From Chloroflexota bacterium (GTDB lineage Bacteria > Chloroflexota > Anaerolineae > Aggregatilineales > UBA2796), in contig RFIM01000314.1 in assembly GCA_003695215.1 (NCBI GenBank), forward strand, positions 1-18,649: DNA of 18,649 nt. Direction: 5' to 3'. Below the pieces are notes generated by a model that had not been told where the DNA came from, searched no databases, and saw only the letters and a program-made list of their open reading frames with translations. Below, piece after piece: positions 14,226 through 18,649 of the stretch (position 1 is the stretch's first letter; each line of letters starts with the position of its first letter). A program made the translations under genes and the position numbers.

Positions 14226-15842
14226 TCACTGTCCGAACAAGTTGGTGCGCGCCAAGCGCTCGCCGCCGATGGCCAGAATCACGTTTAGGAAGACGCGAGT
14301 CACGATTACAGCTGTGAACAGGTTGATCACCAAGCCGATGATCAGCGTGATGGCAAAGCCGCGCACCGCGCTAGCGCCAAACTGGCCGCCGAAGAAGTAC
14401 AGGATCAGCGCGATCAGGATCGTCGAGATATTCGAGTCGCGGATCGTCGCCCAGGCGCGCGAGAAGCCGAGTTCCACAGCCTTGTTCAGCTTGCGCCCGT
14501 TGCGCAATTCTTCCTTCACGCGCTCGAAGATCAGGATGTTGCCATCAATGGCTGAGCCGATTGAGATCAAAAAGCCTGTGATAGCTGAGAGCGTGAGCGT
14601 GACAGGGATGTACTTGTAGAGCGCAAAGTTGATCATCCCGAACAGGATCAAGGCGAGCGCCGCGGCCACGCCGCCAATACGATAGTACACGATCAGGAAG
14701 ATGAAGATGGTCAGGATGCCTAAGGCGCCTGCGCGCACAGCTTGCGCCACTGACTCCGCGCCGAGCGTCGCGCCGACTTGCTCACGCGACTCAATGCTTA
14801 GCGAGACGGGCAAAGCGCCTGAGCGCAGCTGCACGGCTAGCGCGATTGCCTCTTCCCGCGTGAAATTGCCTGTGATCTCGCCGCCGTCGTCAAGGCGCGC
14901 TTGGATGATCGGCGCGCTGAGCACCTCGCCATCAAGCACAATCGCCAACGGCTGCCCAATGTTCGCACCTGTGTGCGCAGCGAAAGCCTGTGCCTCTGGG
15001 CTGCCTGTATTCAGCTCAAAGCCGACCACATACTGCGTGCCGCCTTGCCCGCCTAGCCGCGCTTGAGCATCGCGCAGGCCTGCGCCTGTCATGACCGTGT
15101 TAAAGGGCAGGTTAGTGCAAGGGTTCAGGAGCGGATTGGCCTTGCTGCCAGGCGGATTTGGCTCGGGCGTCGGCTCAGCTGCCGGTTCGGCGGTCGGCGT
15201 AGCTTCGGCAGTCGGCGCGGCTTCAGCGGTCGCTTCAGGCGTAGACATAACTTCAGCAGTGGCTTCGGCAGTCGGCGCGGCTTCAGCAGTCGCTTCAGGC
15301 GTAGACACAACTTCGGCAGTGGCTTCGGCAGTTGACTCAGCGGTCGCTTCAGCAGTTGCGGCTGCTTCGGGCGTAGGTGTCGTCTCAGGCGCGCCTTGGC
15401 GGAGTTCTAACTGACGATTGGTGAGGATATACGTGCCAGGTGCAGGCATCGGCGCAGTGCAGCCTGCCACTGCGCTGAAATCCACGAATTCCAAGAGTGC
15501 GGTCTGACGAATCAGGTCAATAGCGGCATCAGGATTTTGGATGCCTGGCAGCTCCACGATAATGCGGTTGCTGCCAGCTGTCTGGACGATTGGCTCAGCC
15601 ACGCCGAGCGCATTCACGCGCCGATCGATCACGCGGCGCACTTCGCTCATCTGCTCAGGCGTCACATCAGGCTGATCGGCGCGCATCAGGACGCGCACGC
15701 CGCCTTGGATATCCAAGCCCAGCCGCACCTCGATTGGGCGGCCAAACAAGCCCTGGTTGGGCAAGATCATGTAGGTGCATAGCGCAGCTATGGCGATCAC
15801 GACCGCCAGCCATCCTAGCGTCTCTCTTTGCATAGGCGTCAA
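14226..15842 (-). CDS. secD: Protein translocase subunit SecD with repetitive Ala/Glu/Pro/Thr insertion
   Basis: 538 residues. Helix 1 is about 10-27, followed by LGLDIQGGVRVLMR (41-54), VIDRRVNALGVAEP and RIIVELPGI, then the second half of the extracytoplasmic domain (TGAGLRDAQARLGG, LDGEVLSAPIIQ, ALPVSL) and five helices with IGSAIDGNILIFERVKEEL (428-446). Between the two periplasmic parts lies an insertion of about 85 residues (152-237) of TAE/TPE/AAP repeats, flanked by Cys128 and Cys242, which might be paired. Without it the length is normal for short SecD. The TTG at 15842 has AAGGGA upstream at a good distance; the ATG at 15833 is the alternative. SecD works with SecF in the membrane. 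Confidence 0.95.
   Translation of the reverse strand: MTPMQRETLGWLAVVIAIAALCTYMILPNQGLFGRPIEVRLGLDIQGGVRVLMRADQPDVTPEQMSEVRRVIDRRVNALGVAEPIVQTAGSNRIIVELPGIQNPDAAIDLIRQTALLEFVDFSAVAGCTAPMPAPGTYILTNRQLELRQGAPETTPTPEAAATAEATAESTAEATAEVVSTPEATAEAAPTAEATAEVMSTPEATAEAAPTAEATPTAEPAAEPTPEPNPPGSKANPLLNPCTNLPFNTVMTGAGLRDAQARLGGQGGTQYVVGFELNTGSPEAQAFAAHTGANIGQPLAIVLDGEVLSAPIIQARLDDGGEITGNFTREEAIALAVQLRSGALPVSLSIESREQVGATLGAESVAQAVRAGALGILTIFIFLIVYYRIGGVAAALALILFGMINFALYKYIPVTLTLSAITGFLISIGSAIDGNILIFERVKEELRNGRKLNKAVELGFSRAWATIRDSNISTILIALILYFFGGQFGASAVRGFAITLIIGLVINLFTAVIVTRVFLNVILAIGGERLARTNLFGQ
15202..15321 (-). repeat. Two 60-base tandem repeats in secD
   Basis: Units 15202-15261 and 15262-15321 differ at only three of 60 bases (all A/G or T/C changes). 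Each codes a 20-residue TAEV(V/M)STPEATAEAAPTAEA-type unit. Shorter, degraded copies continue on both sides, indicating expansion by slippage or unequal crossing over. Confidence 0.92.
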
Positions 15843-15887
15843 GTTTTCCCTTCAGGTTGATTGAATCTCGGTTGAACGAAAAGGCTG

Positions 15888-15919
15888 AAAAAAATACGCG
15901 CCGCGCTCAGCAGGGCGGC
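15888..15919 (-). terminator. Possible rho-independent terminator of the small upstream ORF
   Basis: Read on the minus strand, GCCGC (15919-15915) pairs with GCGGC (15904-15900), followed by GCGTA and a run of seven T (15894-15888). It lies between the stop at 15936 and the secD start. The stem is short and the T run begins about five bases after it, so confidence is limited. Confidence 0.4.
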
Positions 15920-15935
15920 TGAAAAATCTCAGAGG

Positions 15936-16361
15936 CTAGCTTTGAGGCGGCGCACGGCGATGCGGCTGTGCAGCAGGCGTGCCGTAGCCGTGCAAAGGTG
16001 CGAGATCGGGCACGATGTACGCGGCGCCCTGCTTGGGTGGCGCAAAACCTTGCGCCACGCTGTGATATGGCGTTGTGCTAGCTGTGAATGTAGTGTTGCT
16101 GTTGCTGCCCAGCCGCCATTGCGAAAACGCGGCAAGCAGGCCCAGAATCAGGAGCGGCTTGGGCTGTGGCACAAAGCTCACAACGGGCGCGCTCGCAGGC
16201 AGCAAGTCGCTTGGCGGCGAATCGGGCAGCGCGCGCTGCACTTGCTGATCAGCCAAGGCAAGGCGCGGAGAAAAGACAATCGCAGCCGCTAAAACGACGA
16301 CCAGTTTGCGCATACGCAGCACGCTCTGAATTGCAAGCGCAGCGAGAGCCGACATGCTCAC
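15936..16361 (-). CDS. Hypothetical small protein with a signal-like N-terminus
   Basis: Up to 141 residues from a GTG at 16361; an ATG at 16355 or, more likely for export, at 16313 are alternatives. From the 16313 ATG it begins MRKLVVVLAAAIVFSPRLALA, a good Sec signal peptide with a possible cut after ALA, followed by about 100 residues rich in Pro, Ala, Ser and Thr with one more hydrophobic patch (PLLILGLLAAF). No ribosome binding site is convincing at any start. I recognise no family. It is supported by being the only substantial ORF in the 650 bases between secD and fabF and by a possible terminator after it; it may still be spurious. Confidence 0.42.
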   Translation of the reverse strand: MSMSALAALAIQSVLRMRKLVVVLAAAIVFSPRLALADQQVQRALPDSPPSDLLPASAPVVSFVPQPKPLLILGLLAAFSQWRLGSNSNTTFTASTTPYHSVAQGFAPPKQGAAYIVPDLAPLHGYGTPAAQPHRRAPPQS

Positions 16362-16429
16362 GAGCTCTGGATTCTAGCGCAAAATCTTGGTGGCAGCAAG
16401 GCAATCTCATCATTTCAGCCACGATCAAG

Positions 16430-16458
16430 CTCACAAATGCCTTGAGAGGTGTTACAAT
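16430..16458 (+). promoter_or_regulatory. Promoter for fabF
   Basis: CTCACA (16430-16435), a 17-base spacer and TACAAT (16453-16458) with the upstream TGT forming an extended -10. It lies 32 bases before the fabF ATG, which has AAGGA at 16479-16483 as ribosome binding site. Confidence 0.55.
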
Positions 16459-16490
16459 GGATGTGATTTTCTGACCGTAAGGAAAGTTTT

Positions 16491-17789
16491 ATGACCAAAC
16501 GAATCGTGATCACCGGCATGGGCATGGTGACGCCGCTAGGCCTGGATGTGGCTGAGACTTGGGCGAATATCAAGGCGGGCAAATCAGGCGTGGCGCGCAT
16601 CACGCGCTTCGATCCGACGCCGCTAGATACGCACATTGGCGCCGAAGTCAAGGGTTTTGATGCGGCTCGATGGCTAGGCACCAAGGAGGCGCGCCGCATG
16701 GATCGGTACGCACAGTTCGCCGTTGTAGCAGCTTTAGAAGCCTGCGCACAGGCAAACTACCACGTGACGCCTGAGAACACCTTCGAGACGGGCGTGATCA
16801 TTGGCGCAGGCTTTGGCGGCAGCGAGACGCTTCAGGAAGGCATGGACGTGCTATACAGGCGCGGCCCGAAAAAGATCAGTCCATTCGCCTTCCCGATGGT
16901 GCTGAACAACATGGGATCGGCCCAAGTGGCAATGCGGCTCGGCATTCGCGGCGTCAACTTCACGGTCTCGGCGGCGTGCGCCACTGGCGCCGTTGCTATT
17001 GGTGAAGGCGCCGAGCTGATTCGGCGCGGCGAAGTCAACGCGGTGATCGCTGGTGGCTCTGAAGCCACTTTCGCGCTCTTCAGCCTAGCAGGCCTGAACG
17101 CCATGAAGGCGCTCTCCACGCGCAACGACTCGCCTGAGACGGCTAGCCGCCCGTTTGATGCTACGCGTGATGGCTTTGTGCCTGCCGAAGGCGCTGCCGT
17201 TCTCTTCATGGAGAGCCTGGAGAGCGCGCAAGCGCGTGGCGCCACAATCCTGGCCGAATTGGTCGGCTATGGCTGTACTTGCGATGCCGCGCACGTCAGC
17301 GCGCCCGATCCTGAAGGCACAGCTATTGTCCGCGCGATGCAGCGTGCCATGCAGCAGGCAGGCATCACGCCTGAGGATATTGACTACATCAACGCGCATG
17401 GCACTAGCACGCCGCTCAACGATGCCAACGAGACGCGCATGATCAAAAAAGCCTTTGGCGAGCGCGCCTACCAAATCCCTATCAGCTCGACCAAATCTAT
17501 GATCGGGCACGCCATGAGTTCCTCAGGCAGCATGGAAGCGATCTTCAGCATCATGGCGCTGCGCGATGGCTTCATCCCTGCCACGATCAACTACCATTAT
17601 CCCGACCCTGAATGCGATCTAGACTATGTGCCGAACGTGCCGCGCACAGCTAACCTGCGCTACGTCATGTCCAACTCGTTCGGCTTTGGCGGCCAGAACG
17701 CCGTGCTGATCTTCAAGCGTTGGGAAGGCGCCGACCAAACGCCGCGCAGCCCTAATGGCACAAACGCTTCACTAGGCCTTGAAGCCTAA
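16491..17789 (+). CDS. fabF: 3-oxoacyl-[acyl-carrier-protein] synthase II
   Basis: 432 residues, slightly over the usual 410-415. It catalyses the condensation of malonyl-ACP with acyl-ACP in fatty acid elongation in the cytoplasm. The catalytic triad is visible: C163 in VSAACATGA, H303 in NAHGTSTPLND, and H340 in KSMIGHAM with K335. Other KAS blocks are RIVITGMGMVTPLG at the start, SRPFDATRDGFVPAEGA and SNSFGFGGQNAVLIF. The region after the second catalytic His reads GHAMSSSGSMEA rather than the usual GHxxGAAGxxEA, and the C-terminal 20 residues are a low-complexity extension. No acpP or other fab genes are adjacent. The ATG has AAGGA at a seven-base spacing, and the M23 peptidase gene follows after 26 bases. 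Confidence 0.94.
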   Translation: MTKRIVITGMGMVTPLGLDVAETWANIKAGKSGVARITRFDPTPLDTHIGAEVKGFDAARWLGTKEARRMDRYAQFAVVAALEACAQANYHVTPENTFETGVIIGAGFGGSETLQEGMDVLYRRGPKKISPFAFPMVLNNMGSAQVAMRLGIRGVNFTVSAACATGAVAIGEGAELIRRGEVNAVIAGGSEATFALFSLAGLNAMKALSTRNDSPETASRPFDATRDGFVPAEGAAVLFMESLESAQARGATILAELVGYGCTCDAAHVSAPDPEGTAIVRAMQRAMQQAGITPEDIDYINAHGTSTPLNDANETRMIKKAFGERAYQIPISSTKSMIGHAMSSSGSMEAIFSIMALRDGFIPATINYHYPDPECDLDYVPNVPRTANLRYVMSNSFGFGGQNAVLIFKRWEGADQTPRSPNGTNASLGLEA

Positions 17790-17815
17790 TCTTCGCTCAC
17801 GGAAAGGAGCCGAGC

Positions 17816-18649
17816 ATGGCACAGCGAACCTTTCGCGTCATCAATGCGCCGTTGAATATCCGTAACGCGCCAGGCATCAATGGCACAACTGTGATCGGCA
17901 CTTTTGCTGTCGATCAGACCTTCACTGAGATCGGCGAGCCGCGTGAAGTGGACGGCTTCCGTTGGATTCAGCACGAGCGCGGCTGGTCGGCCGAGCGCAG
18001 CCTGAATGATGGGCGCATTTTCGCTGAAGTTGTGGCTGCCCAGGATACGGTTGCGCCGCGCTCTGAACTGCGCCGCACTCTGCGCGTTGTAGCGCCGTTG
18101 CTCAACATCCGCAGTGCGCCGAGCCTGAGCGCGACGCGGCTTGGCGTCTTGTTCAGCGGCGAGCGCCTGACAGAAGTGGATGAGCCACGCGAGGCTGATG
18201 GCTTCCGCTGGTTCAAGCACGAGCGCGGCTGGTCAGCTGAGCGGACGCTCGACTCAAAGGAGCTTTTTGCCACTGAAGTGCAACCCGCGCCGCCATTAAA
18301 CCTGCCTGAGCGCCTTGAGCTGCCCAATGGCAACGCTTGCCCGCTGCTCGAGCTGTTCACGCGCATGCCTATCTCGTTAGCGCAAACGCAATGGATTCAG
18401 TACTTCGGCAACACGCGCTTCGCCTATAGCTTGACAACCGACCGCAACGTCCAGCGTCGCCGCGCCTATCTATACTCGCAGGGCTTGCATGGCGGTGTGG
18501 ATTTCGGCAGTAACGGCGTTGAAGTGCCCGTCTTCGCAGGGATGACAGGTCAAGTCAGCGTGGTGCGCCTGAATACCGATATGTACGCGCCAAACTTCGT
18601 GATGATCGTCAATGGCTCCTACACAGTCGTCTACGGACACATCGCCAAC
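17816..18649 (+). CDS. SH3b - SH3b - M23 (LytM-type) peptidase, partial at 3' end
   Basis: 278 codons are visible with no stop before the window edge. Two SH3b domains (about 5-70 and 88-152) are close copies of each other, sharing LNIRxAP, EPREADGFRW and HERGWSAER. An M23 domain follows, with LHGGVDFG (H225, D229 zinc ligands) and VYGHIAN (H275) at the edge; a further catalytic His should lie just before or after. M23 enzymes cut peptidoglycan cross-links and SH3b domains bind the wall. There is no signal peptide or membrane helix before the first SH3b domain, which is unusual for this class. The ATG at 17816 has AAAGGAG six bases upstream. It sits 26 bases after fabF on the same strand and may be co-transcribed with it. 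Confidence 0.9.
   Translation, partial: MAQRTFRVINAPLNIRNAPGINGTTVIGTFAVDQTFTEIGEPREVDGFRWIQHERGWSAERSLNDGRIFAEVVAAQDTVAPRSELRRTLRVVAPLLNIRSAPSLSATRLGVLFSGERLTEVDEPREADGFRWFKHERGWSAERTLDSKELFATEVQPAPPLNLPERLELPNGNACPLLELFTRMPISLAQTQWIQYFGNTRFAYSLTTDRNVQRRRAYLYSQGLHGGVDFGSNGVEVPVFAGMTGQVSVVRLNTDMYAPNFVMIVNGSYTVVYGHIAN

Noticed and set aside
15202..15321. Possible CRISPR-like or minisatellite non-coding array
   Set aside because: Units are contiguous without unique spacers, keep the secD frame, and code a regular 20-residue repeat.
15063..15414. Plus-strand frames of Gly/Arg/Ser or Ala/Ser/Val repeats
   Set aside because: Antisense translations of the secD repeat insertion.
17786..18366. Two minus-strand frames opposite the SH3b-M23 gene
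   Set aside because: Their internal repeats mirror the duplicated SH3b domains on the plus strand, so they are shadows.
1..18649. Mobile elements, tRNA or rRNA genes, CRISPR arrays, prophage genes
   Set aside because: No transposase or integrase motifs, no terminal inverted repeats flanking a gene, and no tRNA-like cloverleaf noticed by eye; a dedicated RNA search was not possible.

Overview
The window reads as a chromosomal stretch from a Chloroflexota bacterium, most likely of the Anaerolineae or a related class. This is inferred, not proven. The hints are the many Pro/Thr-rich extracellular linkers of the TPTPT and PTAEPTAE kind, single-pass TPR/beta-propeller proteins, SH3b domains fused to hydrolases, moderately high GC, and frequent GTG/TTG starts. 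I see no phage, transposon, CRISPR, tRNA or rRNA signal.

Left end (1-991, minus strand): a compact nusB-tatB-tatC operon with overlapping stop/start codons; tatC runs off the left edge. A divergent small membrane protein (1181-1741) carries a Tat-like RRQFL N-terminus. From 1832 to 6451 (plus strand) lies a tight four-gene cluster behind a recognisable promoter. It holds a tail-anchored TPR protein, two long TPR-TM-linker-beta-propeller proteins that share the same roughly 75-residue N-terminal module, and a complete-looking PHP-domain metal-dependent phosphoesterase. This is the best candidate in the window for an undescribed functional unit.

Middle (6427-12579): a minus-strand pair encodes an SH3b-SGNH hydrolase anchored to the membrane and a secreted HExxH metallopeptidase. 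The peptidase gene overlaps the PHP gene tail to tail. Divergent from the pair is a secreted protein made of two tandem PstS-like binding domains with four cysteines in register in each half. It overlaps, again tail to tail, a WecG/TagA/CpsF glycosyltransferase gene. A 158-base divergent intergenic region with inverted repeats separates the glycosyltransferase from a small STAS-like protein, which ends at a bidirectional terminator.

Right part (13202-18649): secD and secF (minus) encode the Sec translocase accessory subunits; SecD carries a long repetitive Ala/Glu/Pro/Thr insertion coded by 60-base tandem repeats. A small orphan ORF with a signal-like N-terminus follows. Then come fabF (3-oxoacyl-ACP synthase II) on the plus strand behind its own promoter, and a partial SH3b-SH3b-M23 peptidase gene that runs off the right edge. 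The theme is the cell envelope: protein export (Tat, Sec), surface sensors and hydrolases, glycan synthesis and wall turnover.
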